Below, piece by piece: positions 49,301-57,976 of a stretch of 64,000 bases of DNA. The number at the start of each line of letters is the position of its first letter. The first letter of the stretch is position 1. The position numbers and the translations under genes are program-made. Below the pieces are notes generated by a model. It was not told the DNA's origin. It worked only from the letters and a program-made list of their open reading frames with translations, and made no database searches. The stretch comes from 2-02-FULL-47-50 sp964479045 (GTDB lineage: Bacteria; Pseudomonadota; Gammaproteobacteria; Eutrophobiales; Eutrophobiaceae), in the NCBI GenBank assembly GCA_964479045.1, contig CAYZJI010000008.1, positions 1-64,000 on the forward strand. Reading direction: 5' to 3'.

Positions 49301-50207
49301 GCGTATCCATATTCTTGATATGCTGTTGGGCACCGTTATATCTGAAATCAAGATTTGAGGCAGTAATGTGTCCGTTGAGCTTGGTAAACTTGCCTTCCAG
49401 CCAGTGACTCCATAATTCAACATCGGCCGGGGCGCTGGATAACTTGAATTGCGGTGCATGGTCCGGATAAAGCGTATACAGATTACCCGGAAGAATATTG
49501 ACCCCTCCCACATAAATCTGGCCGGACCACTGAGGTGTGGAGATATCGCCCTGGGCATCCATGATAAATGTCAGGCGATCACCAAATTCTGCCGGCAATT
49601 GTGCGGATGCGTTGATCTGCATCTGTTTCCAGAAGCGTTTATAGGAGAGGGAGACATCTGTAAGCTCAAGTGGTACTGAGCCGCGGACCTTGTCCAGATA
49701 CTGTATTCTGGCCTTGGTAATGGAGATGCTGCGTTGTCCCAGTAACCATTCAGAGAATATCAACGCATTCTGATACTGGCTGGAGTTGAAGCTGGAGCCT
49801 TGCGCGATACTGATGGCACCATCTGCATTGCGCACGACCAGTAACTCCGGTCCGGTGATGGTAATGCGTAACGGAGATAATTGTTGCAATACCAGTGCCA
49901 TGAACGGGTTCAGGCTGAGGCTCGCAGACTCGAGCCGTGTCAGGATTGTTTTCGTATGAGGGTCCAGCACCTCGATCTCATGAAGATAGACATACGGTGT
50001 CCATCCCTGCCAGTCAGCGCTGATGCGATCAATTTTTACTGGATAGCCGACTTGTGCAGCGATCCAGTTCTGGATTCCATCGTGATAGTAATCGATCCGT
50101 GGCAAAGCCAGGCGAGTGAGGGTCACCGTAACTGCTGTTGTGAGGATGATCGCAGCGGCGATATACCAGCAGGCGTGATAGCAGCGTCCTAGAAATTTTC
50201 TGATCAT
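46362..50207 (-). CDS. yhdP: YhdP family AsmA-like envelope protein
   Basis: YhdP belongs to the AsmA-like proteins that bridge the periplasm and are implicated in phospholipid transport to the outer membrane. The 1281-residue protein has one N-terminal membrane helix (about 13-34), a DUF3971-like region from about residue 35, long stretches of beta-strand repeats, and an AsmA-type C-terminus with a conserved IFGPVGIGIGAVFYLAGELFES segment. Length matches the family (about 1270). Its ATG overlaps the rng stop by one base (TAATG), the usual gammaproteobacterial rng-yhdP arrangement. Confidence 0.95.
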   Translation of the reverse strand: MIRKFLGRCYHACWYIAAAIILTTAVTVTLTRLALPRIDYYHDGIQNWIAAQVGYPVKIDRISADWQGWTPYVYLHEIEVLDPHTKTILTRLESASLSLNPFMALVLQQLSPLRITITGPELLVVRNADGAISIAQGSSFNSSQYQNALIFSEWLLGQRSISITKARIQYLDKVRGSVPLELTDVSLSYKRFWKQMQINASAQLPAEFGDRLTFIMDAQGDISTPQWSGQIYVGGVNILPGNLYTLYPDHAPQFKLSSAPADVELWSHWLEGKFTKLNGHITASNLDFRYNGAQQHIKNMDTLFTVIRDKDENLRLRLALKELETTNGPWPESTIDLYKQTTDTGNARYTARMNLLKIEDVIPLLRGLFPDFDNSINPDLVYTGMLDNTVLVFEPALASPLYFDVRVRKLDILHRLNGAKLTNLGGHVLGDINNGFMELNSSLVEIESAELFTDRLTFYEVAGDVKWSRNNNVLEFTLDNIESHTQHLNALLNGKISVATDTGLQTNLIFNASGLELQNVIHYLPQHVPVEVKDWVKSGLVSGQVTSLDMVLRGNPADIPFRNNEGQFKLVASIHDAIMDYHPDWTPVDRLDAELVIDNNALTIDAHRGYIYNAEITEAVAHISELDADKTSLVINGHIKGTTEDAIFIMNNSPLTTTSLNTEINKLNIKGNLNLDLGLEVPFYEKEISINGDLYFDQAVLLSSLLGIELNNIEGNLLFSSETLSTQSLSAEYDGRPVSMGISMDDQSRLLFSLTGDADTDYIATKLTQFFPELSDNIVQLKERMQGACSWTASLIPDPTQTTGVSHLLNISSDLSGLALDLPAPMGKGYEVMPLTITSDISTGTQKQIHLTAGDAVKSVIELSDSAANPVSRVEIAIGPQTTLLNDNQGLLIHGALDYLQLSDWHDFIDTLKHDTDNSPDDKVVVDLQITSLEYYGQILSNAHFSLNNLASGWQIAINSDPVEGTILVSGDSANETIKADFTRLYLQKEDDTGQEFNIDPRHQPAFELSAADFRYGDLELGKLQLNTAPTQQGMLINIINFDKPGLQIQGNGVWEVRDETEMSNIEFRLDATQLETMLTTFNYSMAPIKDGVTHVELNATWTGSPMDFSLANVNGEMEIKIEKGQFLDIEPAAGRLFGLLSLQTLPRRLSLDFSDLFGKGLSFDSIEGSFIIESGNAYTNNLALISPSANIDVTGRTGLIDKDYDQLVTITPQISDTFPLASAIFGPVGIGIGAVFYLAGELFESIPKQIDKILSYQYTITGSWEEPVVEKYKGNDESSG

Positions 50208-51757
50208 TATAATAAAACGATGTCGTATTGTTCCTGCGTGTACAGAGGTTCCACCTGGAAAGTAATCGGCCGGCCGATAAAGGCCTCCAGTTCAGCCACA
50301 CTGGTGGATTCATCATCAAGGAGTTTGTCTACCACATTCTGGGAAGCCACTACCAGAAGTTTTTTGGCGTCGAACTGCCGGACCTCGCGCAGTATTTCAC
50401 GGAATATCTCATAACATACTGTTTCCGTACTTTTGATGGAGCCGCGACCGCTGCAGGTTGGACAGGGCTCACACAGGATATGTTCCAGACTTTCACGTGT
50501 ACGCTTGCGTGTCAACTGCACCAGTCCAAGTGACGTGAGCTCGCTGACAGTGACCTTGGAATGATCGCGCTCCAGATGTTTTTCCAGCGAACGCACCACC
50601 TGACGGCGGTGTTCAGCTTCCTGCATGTCGATGAAATCAATAATGATGATGCCCCCCAGATTCCTCAGACGCAGTTGCCGGGCAATGGTCTGTGCAGCTT
50701 CCAGATTGGTTTTATAAATCGTTTCTTCCAGGTTACGATGGCCGACAAACGCGCCGGTGTTCACATCGATGGTGGTCATGGCTTCAGTCTGGTCGATGAT
50801 CAGATACCCGCCGGATTTGAGTTGTACCTTGCGCCCGAGTGATTTCTGGATTTCATCCTCAACGGAATAAAGATCCAGAATCGGATGTTCGCCGGGATAG
50901 TACTCAATACGGCCGAGAAATTCCGGGATGAATTGCTTGGAGAACTCCATCACACGATAATAGGTCTCACGTGAATCGATGCGGACTTTCTCGATTTCAG
51001 TATGCACGAGATCGCGCATGGTGCGCAGGGCAAGTGGCAGATCTTCATACACGGTGGCCGGCGGTGTGATCTGCTGGGCCCGGCTGATGGTGGAATCCCA
51101 CAGCTTGTGCAGGAATTCGATATCACGGTAAATATCTTCTTCAGCCACCCCTTCTGCGGCAGTACGTACGATGAAACCACCCTTGTTGAGAATTTCGGAT
51201 TCGCGCAGTGCGGTATGCAGAACAACATTATCTTCATTACCCACGGCCAGCCGGGCAATGCCACTGCGGTATTGCATGATGATATTGCGCAGGCGTTCAC
51301 GTTCCTGTTCATCTTCAATGCGTTGAGAAATACCGATGTTGGGATAATCCGGAATAAAAACCAGATAACGTGAGGGCAGTGACAGCCGCGTGGTCAGGCG
51401 GGCGCCCTTACTGCCCAGCGGATCCTTGATGACTTGTACCAGAATATCCTGACCTTCGCGCAGCATACTCTCGATGGAAGGTGGAGGCACATGTTGATCC
51501 TCCTCATCCGCCGCCATCAATTCTTCGGAAATGGAGACAATATCCGAGGTGTGCAGAAAGCCGGTACGTTCGAGCCCGATATCGATGAAGGCCGCCTGCA
51601 TGCCGGGCAGAATGCGTGAAACCCGGCCTTTGAAAATATTGCCGACCAGTCCGCGTTTCTGTGAGCGTTCAATATAAACTTCCTGGAGCACGCCGTTTTC
51701 GACAACGGCGACACGGGTTTCCTGGGGCGTTACATTGATTAAAATTTCTTCACTCAT
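50207..51757 (-). CDS. rng: Ribonuclease G
   Basis: RNase G is an endoribonuclease that matures 16S rRNA and degrades some mRNAs. The 516-residue protein is somewhat longer than E. coli Rng (489). It has an S1 domain (about 37-127), the DNase I-like catalytic part with metal-binding D331 in TIDVNTGAF and D374 in IIIDFIDM, and a Zn-link CPTC (432-435). It lacks the long C-terminal scaffold of RNase E. An insertion within the S1 domain (about 77-96, acidic then PPP) accounts for part of the extra length. ATG 51757 starts MSEEILINVTPQE. Confidence 0.96.
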   Translation of the reverse strand: MSEEILINVTPQETRVAVVENGVLQEVYIERSQKRGLVGNIFKGRVSRILPGMQAAFIDIGLERTGFLHTSDIVSISEELMAADEEDQHVPPPSIESMLREGQDILVQVIKDPLGSKGARLTTRLSLPSRYLVFIPDYPNIGISQRIEDEQERERLRNIIMQYRSGIARLAVGNEDNVVLHTALRESEILNKGGFIVRTAAEGVAEEDIYRDIEFLHKLWDSTISRAQQITPPATVYEDLPLALRTMRDLVHTEIEKVRIDSRETYYRVMEFSKQFIPEFLGRIEYYPGEHPILDLYSVEDEIQKSLGRKVQLKSGGYLIIDQTEAMTTIDVNTGAFVGHRNLEETIYKTNLEAAQTIARQLRLRNLGGIIIIDFIDMQEAEHRRQVVRSLEKHLERDHSKVTVSELTSLGLVQLTRKRTRESLEHILCEPCPTCSGRGSIKSTETVCYEIFREILREVRQFDAKKLLVVASQNVVDKLLDDESTSVAELEAFIGRPITFQVEPLYTQEQYDIVLL

Positions 51758-51966
51758 GACCGTTTGCTGTTTAATGTAAACTAACAGGAGTTCCGGGCAA
51801 ATATATATAAATCAGTGGGTTATTATCAGATATATTGACCGGAAAATACATGCTTAATTGTTCCGGATGCTGACCGGCATCATAACACTTTAATCCTTAC
51901 AGGCATGTGCCGGTACAGTTCAAACAAGGCTGACAGCGGCCCGCGAGTTCACTGTAAAATGACCCC

Positions 51967-53415
51967 ATGCCGGATTTAATACAACAGTTCCAGAGCCTGC
52001 TGCCACCTGCCTCTGTCATTACCGGCACAGAGGCCCTGCACGTGTATGAATGTGACGGCTTGTCCGCCTATCGCACATTGCCTGCTTGTGTGGTCCTGCC
52101 GGAAACAACGGAACAGGTCCAGGCCATATTGCGTATATGTCATATGGCCGATGTTCCGGTGGTGGCCCGCGGTGCCGGTACCGGACTTTCCGGAGGGGCA
52201 TTGCCGGTGGCTGGAGGCGTAATCCTCGGACTCGCAAAACTGAATCGCATCCTCAGCATTGATCCGCTTAAACGGCTGGCCCGGGTGCAACCCGGTGTAC
52301 GTAATCTGAGTGTTTCCGAAGCCGCTGCACCGTATGGTTTGTTTTATGCACCTGACCCTTCTTCACAAATTGCCTGCACCATCGGCGGGAATGTCGCAGA
52401 AAATTCCGGGGGCGTGCACTGTTTGAAGTATGGCCTGACCGTGCACAATGTTGCTGCGCTGAAAATTATCACTATCGAAGGTGAATTGGTCGGAATCGGC
52501 AGTGAAGCACTGGATGCACCGGGTTATGATTTGCTTGCCTTGCTCACGGGTTCGGAAGGTATGCTGGGTGTTGTGGTCGAAGTCACGCTGAAATTATTGC
52601 CGCGGCCGGCGCAGCAGAAAATCATACTGGCAAGTTTTAATACCGTTGCTGATGCCGGCAATGCGGTTGCAGCGATCATCGCCGCCGGGATCATTCCCGC
52701 CGGGCTCGAAATGATGGACCAGCCCTGTATCCGTGCGGTGGAAGATTATATTCATGCCGGTTACCCGATCGATGCCGCAGCGATACTGCTTTGTGAAATT
52801 GATGGTATTCCGGAAGAAGTCGCTGATGAAAGCACACAGGTTGCGGCAATATTGAATCAACATGGTGCCACAGAAGTGCGGGTGGCCCGGGACAAGGCTG
52901 AAGGTGACCGTTTCTGGGCCGGGCGCAAGGCGGCTTTCCCGGCAGTTGGAAGAATTGCTGCAGATTATTACTGTATGGACGGGACTATTCCGCGCAAGCA
53001 TATCGCCGGTGTGTTACAAACCATTGCGGATTTATCGGTTGAATATGGACTGGGCGTGGTGAATGTGTTTCATGCCGGGGATGGCAATCTGCATCCATTG
53101 ATCCTGTACGATGTATCAAAACCGGGTGAACTGGAACGGGCCGAGGCATTTGGCGGGAAAATTCTCGAAGCCTGTGTCGCCGTGGGTGGTTCCATCACCG
53201 GCGAGCATGGCGTGGGTGTGGAAAAAATCAACCAGATGTGTGTGCAGTTCAATTCACAGGAGCTGACACAATTTCACGCCCTCAAGGCAGCCTTCGACCC
53301 ACAAGGGTTGCTCAATCCCGGCAAGGCTGTTCCCACATTGCATCGTTGTGCTGAATACGGTGCAATGCATGTACATGCAGGCAAAGTGCCTTTTCCAAAC
53401 CTCGAACGGTATTGA
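51967..53415 (+). CDS. glcD: Glycolate oxidase subunit GlcD (FAD-linked)
   Basis: GlcD is the FAD subunit of the membrane-associated glycolate dehydrogenase, which oxidises glycolate to glyoxylate. The 482-residue protein has an FAD-binding type 4 domain (about 35-215, PVVARGAGTGLSGGALP and CTIGGNVAENSGG) and a C-terminal domain with the signature GGSITGEHGVGVEK. Length is typical (E. coli 499). ATG 51967 is preceded by no strong Shine-Dalgarno. The gene is followed after 17 bases by glcE, then glcF. Confidence 0.95.
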   Translation: MPDLIQQFQSLLPPASVITGTEALHVYECDGLSAYRTLPACVVLPETTEQVQAILRICHMADVPVVARGAGTGLSGGALPVAGGVILGLAKLNRILSIDPLKRLARVQPGVRNLSVSEAAAPYGLFYAPDPSSQIACTIGGNVAENSGGVHCLKYGLTVHNVAALKIITIEGELVGIGSEALDAPGYDLLALLTGSEGMLGVVVEVTLKLLPRPAQQKIILASFNTVADAGNAVAAIIAAGIIPAGLEMMDQPCIRAVEDYIHAGYPIDAAAILLCEIDGIPEEVADESTQVAAILNQHGATEVRVARDKAEGDRFWAGRKAAFPAVGRIAADYYCMDGTIPRKHIAGVLQTIADLSVEYGLGVVNVFHAGDGNLHPLILYDVSKPGELERAEAFGGKILEACVAVGGSITGEHGVGVEKINQMCVQFNSQELTQFHALKAAFDPQGLLNPGKAVPTLHRCAEYGAMHVHAGKVPFPNLERY

Positions 53416-53432
53416 ACTGAAGCTGTTTCCCG

Positions 53433-54491
53433 GTGAGCGAGAATAATCATTACAGGGGGGTTGTTGAGTGCGTGATGCAGGCGCGCCGGCAGGGTCAACC
53501 CCTCGTGATCATGGGTTCCGGCAGCAAACAGTTTTATGGCCGATCAGTCACCGGCACAGGACTCGATATGCGTTCGTGCTCCGGAATCATCGCTTATGAA
53601 CCGACGGAACTGTTTATCACCGTCTGTGCCGGAACCCCCGTGCGTGAAATTGAAACACTGCTGGCTGAACATGGACAAATGCTTGCTTTTGAGCCGCCGC
53701 ATTATGGTAATGATGCCACCATCGGCGGAATTATTGCGACCGGGCTATCGGGCCCGCGCCGGCCATATACCGGCAGCGTGCGGGATTATGTATTGGGAAT
53801 CAAATGCCTGACCGGGCTGGGCGAAGTATTGAATTTCGGCGGACAGGTCATGAAGAATGTCGCCGGTTATGATGTTTCGCGCTTGATGACGGGCGCACTG
53901 GGTACACTCGGCATATTGCTCGAAGTCACTCTCAAGGTCTGGCCTAAGCCTGAACAGGAACTGACCTTGTCCGGTAATATGGATTTTGATCACGCCATCC
54001 GTTCCATGAATACCTGGGCCGGTAAACCCTTGCCATTATCTGCCGCCTGTTATGATGGTGAGCGTTTACGGGTACGCCTGTCCGGAAAATCCTCAGCGGT
54101 TACTGCAGCTGCCAAACAGCTGCCACTGGACACTGAACCTGCAGACTATTGGAATAAACTGCGTGAACAACAGCATGCTTTTTTCAATGATGCGAAATCG
54201 TTGTGGCGTTTGTCCGTGCCCGCGACCACCGGTCCAATGAATTTGTCCGGTGACTGGTTGCTCGACTGGGGTGGTGCGCAACGCTGGTTGAAAACAGAAG
54301 AGACTGATGTGAAAGTCCGGGAATGTGCAACGTCAGCAGGAGGACATGCCGTTTTGTTCCGTGGGGGTGATCGGCAGGGAAATGTATTTCAGCCATTACC
54401 ACCCGTGTTGATGCAACTGCACCTCAGCCTGAAGCAGAAATTCGATCCGGACCGAATCCTGAATCGTGGACGGCTCTATCCGGATTTGTAG
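53433..54491 (+). CDS. glcE: Glycolate oxidase subunit GlcE
   Basis: GlcE is the second flavoprotein-like subunit of glycolate oxidase. The 352-residue protein shares the FAD type 4 fold with GlcD (LVIMGSGSKQFYG, ATIGGIIATGLSGPRR, NVAGYDVSRLMTGALGTLGI) but is shorter at the C-terminus, as usual. The start is GTG at 53433 (MSENNHYRGVVE). Only six bases separate it from glcF. Confidence 0.94.
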   Translation: MSENNHYRGVVECVMQARRQGQPLVIMGSGSKQFYGRSVTGTGLDMRSCSGIIAYEPTELFITVCAGTPVREIETLLAEHGQMLAFEPPHYGNDATIGGIIATGLSGPRRPYTGSVRDYVLGIKCLTGLGEVLNFGGQVMKNVAGYDVSRLMTGALGTLGILLEVTLKVWPKPEQELTLSGNMDFDHAIRSMNTWAGKPLPLSAACYDGERLRVRLSGKSSAVTAAAKQLPLDTEPADYWNKLREQQHAFFNDAKSLWRLSVPATTGPMNLSGDWLLDWGGAQRWLKTEETDVKVRECATSAGGHAVLFRGGDRQGNVFQPLPPVLMQLHLSLKQKFDPDRILNRGRLYPDL

Positions 54492-54497
54492 AGACTC

Positions 54498-55721
54498 ATG
54501 CAAACATTTTTATCAGCAGAATTCCGCAAGACGCCGGAAGGCCAGGAAGCTGATCGCATACTGCGCAGTTGTGTACATTGCGGTTTTTGTACGGCCACCT
54601 GCCCCACCTACCGTTTACTGGGTGATGAACTCGACAGTCCACGTGGCCGTATTTATCTGATCAAGGGTTTACTGGAAGGCAAGGAAGTTACAGCGACAAC
54701 GCAGTTGCATCTGGATCGCTGTCTGACCTGCCGAGCTTGTGAAACGTTTTGTCCTTCCGGTGTTGAGTATGGTCATCTGCTGGATATTGGTCGGCAGGAA
54801 GCCGCACGTAAAATTCCACGCTCCTCGTTACAACACCTGCTACGCAGGATGCTTGCTTTTGTAATGACTTCCCGGCAGTTATTTACGATATTGTTACGCT
54901 GCGGACGATGGGTCAGTCCCTTTATGCCGGAAAGATTAAAACGCATGGTCCCCCCGCGCCCAGGACACACACCGGCGCAAAGCAAGGCGCATGCACGGCG
55001 TGTGATTTTATTCAGGGGCTGTGTACAACCGGCATTGGCGCCGCAGACCAATGCCGCCACGATCAGGGTCCTTGATCGGCTGGGCATACAGGCGATTGAA
55101 GTGGAGTCAGAGTCCTGTTGCGGTGCGCTCGATCATCATCTCTCCGCGACAGAAGCCGCACTGAAATTCATGAAAGCCAATATCGACAGCTGGTGGCCGT
55201 TGATCGAGCAAGGTGTGGAAGCCATTGTTACTACTGCCAGCGGTTGTGGTGTCATGGTAGAGGATTACGGGTATCTCCTGCGCGAGGATGAAGTGTATAA
55301 GGGAAAGGCCGCCCGTGTTTCAGCGCTCGCCAGAGACATTAGTGAGATAGTCGCAAGTGAAAGTCCTGCACGGTTGAAAGAATTTATAAAACCGTCTGCG
55401 TTAAAAGTAGCATTTCAGAATCCCTGCACCTTGCAGCATGGGCAGAAACTGAAATCCGGTACACAGGAGTTGCTGCAACAACTCGGCTACAGTTTGTGCC
55501 CGGTTTCAGATGGTCATCTCTGTTGTGGCTCTGCCGGCACCTATTCATTGCTGCAACCCGGACTCTCACGGCAATTACGTTCAGATAAAATGCGGAATCT
55601 GATGTCCGGTACGCCTGATATCATTGTTACCGCAAATATCGGTTGTCAGTTGCATTTGCAGCAGGTCAGTCCCGTGCCGGTAAAACACTGGATAGAACTG
55701 CTGGATGAGGCCATGACATAA
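54498..55721 (+). CDS. glcF: Glycolate oxidase iron-sulfur subunit GlcF
   Basis: GlcF carries electrons from the flavin subunits to the quinone pool. The 407-residue protein has two 4Fe-4S motifs, C25-x2-C28-x2-C31-x3-C35 and C75-x2-C78-x2-C81-x3-C85. They are followed by two CCG (heterodisulfide-reductase-like) domains with ESCCGALDHH and LCCGSAGTYS. Length matches E. coli GlcF. ATG 54498 follows glcE by six bases. A strong hairpin follows its stop. Confidence 0.95.
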   Translation: MQTFLSAEFRKTPEGQEADRILRSCVHCGFCTATCPTYRLLGDELDSPRGRIYLIKGLLEGKEVTATTQLHLDRCLTCRACETFCPSGVEYGHLLDIGRQEAARKIPRSSLQHLLRRMLAFVMTSRQLFTILLRCGRWVSPFMPERLKRMVPPRPGHTPAQSKAHARRVILFRGCVQPALAPQTNAATIRVLDRLGIQAIEVESESCCGALDHHLSATEAALKFMKANIDSWWPLIEQGVEAIVTTASGCGVMVEDYGYLLREDEVYKGKAARVSALARDISEIVASESPARLKEFIKPSALKVAFQNPCTLQHGQKLKSGTQELLQQLGYSLCPVSDGHLCCGSAGTYSLLQPGLSRQLRSDKMRNLMSGTPDIIVTANIGCQLHLQQVSPVPVKHWIELLDEAMT

Positions 55722-55751
55722 AAAAACCTTCCTCCTTGCGGAGGAAGGTTT
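55721..55751 (-). terminator. Hairpin terminator between glcF and the glycine-zipper lipoprotein gene
   Basis: AACCTTCCTCC (55725-55735) and GGAGGAAGGTT (55740-55750) pair perfectly over a TTGC loop. On the minus strand a run of Ts follows the stem, giving a canonical terminator for the lipoprotein gene. On the plus strand the hairpin begins right after the glcF stop and may also end that transcript. Confidence 0.9.
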
Positions 55752-55775
55752 CGATATCTGAAAGTGATGAATCTT

Positions 55776-56234
55776 TTAATTCATCGCGTGCCAGGTGCCA
55801 TCCGGTTGGCGGCAAGCTGTTCCATGGACTACTTCAGCCCGGCCTTCGATGACCGCCTCAGTCGTGTAATCACGGCAAGGGCCTGAGTCATTTTCATAAG
55901 TATTGGTCGGAGTGACGTTATAGCTGTAGCCGGTGTCCGGATTATTCCACGACGTGGTAGAACCGGTAGGCCGGTACTCCAACGCTTCCTGGGTTTTGTA
56001 ACGGTCGAGCTCATCCATCTGGCGACCCACATCACCACCCAGATAGCCGCCCATCAGGGCGCCAATCGCAACAGCGGCTAATTGACCGGTACCATCCCCA
56101 ATCTGGCTGCCAACAAATGCGCCTGTGCCGGCGCCAATCAGCGTACCAACATCCTGCTTGGTCGGGTTACAGCCGGTCAGTACAAGTGTAGCCATACCGA
56201 GTGAAATCAGCAGGTTGCGTTTATACTCTGTCAT
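55776..56234 (-). CDS. Glycine-zipper lipoprotein (RT0821/Lpp0805-like)
   Basis: The 152-residue product starts at ATG 56234, preceded by GGAGAATACAGAT. It has a lipoprotein signal with lipobox LTGC and a glycine-zipper 2TM segment (LIGAGTGAFVGSQIGDGTG and AIGALMGGYLGGDVG, about 30-73). The C-terminal domain contains two cysteines, GPCRDYTTEAVIEG and GTACRQPDGTWH. This architecture matches surface/outer membrane lipoproteins of the RT0821/Lpp0805 type, whose role is unclear. It lies downstream of the mlaA-like gene on the same strand, separated by about 150 bases. Confidence 0.85.
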   Translation of the reverse strand: MTEYKRNLLISLGMATLVLTGCNPTKQDVGTLIGAGTGAFVGSQIGDGTGQLAAVAIGALMGGYLGGDVGRQMDELDRYKTQEALEYRPTGSTTSWNNPDTGYSYNVTPTNTYENDSGPCRDYTTEAVIEGRAEVVHGTACRQPDGTWHAMN

Positions 56235-56383
56235 ATCTGTATTCTCCAGTGATGGATATAGAAATATCCGATCCCATAGAGTCAAAACCAGCAGATAAGT
56301 TCAGGCGTGGTTTGCAGGCCTGGAGCGGGAACTTGTGATCAAGTAGACAGAAAAACCGGGGCAGGAAATGCCCCGGAGCAGGA

Positions 56384-57163
56384 TTATTCGATGCGCAGTA
56401 CGCCTTCTTCAGTGGAGTCATCACCACTGCCGTTTTCAAAGATATCATCATATCCTTCAACCGGAGGGTTTCCATCATGGATGAGGTATTCACGCTGTTG
56501 CATATAAGCTTCGCGTGTGAAGGTGTAGGGATCCACCGAGGCCTCGTCGCGGATGTTGGTGGCTTCAAGCAGATTGGCGCGTTTGTTGATGATATTGAGC
56601 GCAGACAGCGGAAACAGGACTGCACCGGTGACGTAGGTCAGGGGATTCAGAAGTGCACTGGTGGCATAGTTGGGAACATTGCCTGTCGTATTTGGCCCAG
56701 ATACCGGAATATAGAGGAAGCTGCCTTCGCCAACACCCCAGGTTGCCAGCGTTTGTCCAAAATCTTCGTTATGCGCGGGCATACCGATGGGTGTCGAGAC
56801 ATCGATCAAGCCACCAATGCCAAACGTGGAGTTGTAAACAAAGCGCAGGGCATCCTGTATGCCCTGGTCAAATTTACCTTGCAGAAATGAATGCAGTACC
56901 ACATTCAGATAGGACAGGTTGTCGAAGAAATTGGTAATACCTTCACGGGCAAATTCCGGCGTAACATCAGCATACGTTTGGGCCACTGGTTTCAGGATGG
57001 CATTATCAAGGGTGTCATTAATGGAGTAGCCTACCCGGTTGGCGGGTTCAAAAGGGTCTGGATGATCGCCATTTGCAGTGGTCGTGGCACACCCCGGCAA
57101 TACCGCCAGTATCAACAGCGCGATTGTGGATTGAATTGTGGTAAGAACTCTGCTGTGTCTCAT
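56384..57163 (-). CDS. mlaA: MlaA (VacJ) family lipoprotein
   Basis: MlaA is the outer-membrane lipoprotein of the Mla system, which removes misplaced phospholipids from the outer leaflet. The 259-residue protein has a lipoprotein signal with lipobox LPGC (about residue 24) and the family signature DPFEPANRVGYSINDTLDNAILKP, given here only as a position near 36-60. NFFDNLSYLNVVLHSFLQGK and VYNSTFGIGGLIDV follow. The acidic C-terminus extends beyond the core. It lies 53 bases downstream of the hpnM-like gene rather than in an mlaFEDCB operon, so it may work with hopanoid transport. Confidence 0.92.
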   Translation of the reverse strand: MRHSRVLTTIQSTIALLILAVLPGCATTTANGDHPDPFEPANRVGYSINDTLDNAILKPVAQTYADVTPEFAREGITNFFDNLSYLNVVLHSFLQGKFDQGIQDALRFVYNSTFGIGGLIDVSTPIGMPAHNEDFGQTLATWGVGEGSFLYIPVSGPNTTGNVPNYATSALLNPLTYVTGAVLFPLSALNIINKRANLLEATNIRDEASVDPYTFTREAYMQQREYLIHDGNPPVEGYDDIFENGSGDDSTEEGVLRIE

Positions 57164-57216
57164 GAGGGTGCTCCGAAAGAATTTCTCGCAGGACTGGTTT
57201 GTTGATTCAGGATCTG

Positions 57217-57864
57217 TTACGGGCTGCCGGAAGAAGTACCGGAGTCCCTGATTTTGTTCTGTATTTCATTAACAAGGTAATCAAAACCCTTCTCGTTGAT
57301 AATACTGGCATATTCAGCACGCTTGAGTGAAAGGTCGTTCACGCCATTCGCAATGACGCTGATTATATACCAGTTTCCCTGATTCTGATGCACCAGATAG
57401 TCAAATTTGACCGGCTTGTCGTCCGGTTTGACCAGTTCCGTTTTGATCAACAACCGGCCTTTTTTAAGGGCTTCCACGCCCAGGGTTTTGAATGACTCGC
57501 CGTTGTAGGCATCGAAGCGGGAGGCATAAGTCGAGATACTGAGTTGCCTGAAAAGATCAATAAAATTCTGTTGTTTCTCCGTGCTGAGTTCATTCCAGTA
57601 ACGGCTGAGGATCACCTGGGAGATCAACGCTGTGTCGAACACGGATTCGATTACCGGTGCCAGCGCATCGTAACGGGCCCGATAATTCTGGGTATCGGCT
57701 TTTTGCATGGATTCGAGCAAGCTGGCATGGAGTTTTTCCACCACTGCGACAGCCGCCGGGTCGCTGACTGAAGTTGCAGACTCCTCTGCACGGGCGGTCA
57801 GCACAACACCGGCAAGGAATACCATCGCCAGCAAACGTAATGAGTATGTATATAACGGTGACAT
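57217..57864 (-). CDS. hpnM: HpnM-like MlaC-family periplasmic lipid-binding protein
   Basis: The protein belongs to the MlaC/Ttg2D family of periplasmic phospholipid shuttles; the variant encoded in hopanoid clusters is called HpnM. From ATG 57864 it has 215 residues with a signal peptide (about 1-26, ending ARA). Later landmarks are VFDTALISQVILSRYW, TEKQQNFIDLFRQLSISTYASRF, and a C-terminal GVNDLSLKRAEYASII segment. In-frame ATGs at 57909 and 57897 would extend the N-terminus but spoil the signal peptide. No start has a strong Shine-Dalgarno. It sits between hpnB and mlaA. Confidence 0.85.
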   Translation of the reverse strand: MSPLYTYSLRLLAMVFLAGVVLTARAEESATSVSDPAAVAVVEKLHASLLESMQKADTQNYRARYDALAPVIESVFDTALISQVILSRYWNELSTEKQQNFIDLFRQLSISTYASRFDAYNGESFKTLGVEALKKGRLLIKTELVKPDDKPVKFDYLVHQNQGNWYIISVIANGVNDLSLKRAEYASIINEKGFDYLVNEIQNKIRDSGTSSGSP

Positions 57865-57976
57865 GAGATTTGTTTCGCAAGACAAATTATTTTTCATCAA
57901 TGATTTCATGATATGCGATCCGGGGCAGTCATTACCAAGTATTTTGTTCGACCGTTTCAGCTCAGGTTCGGTTGCA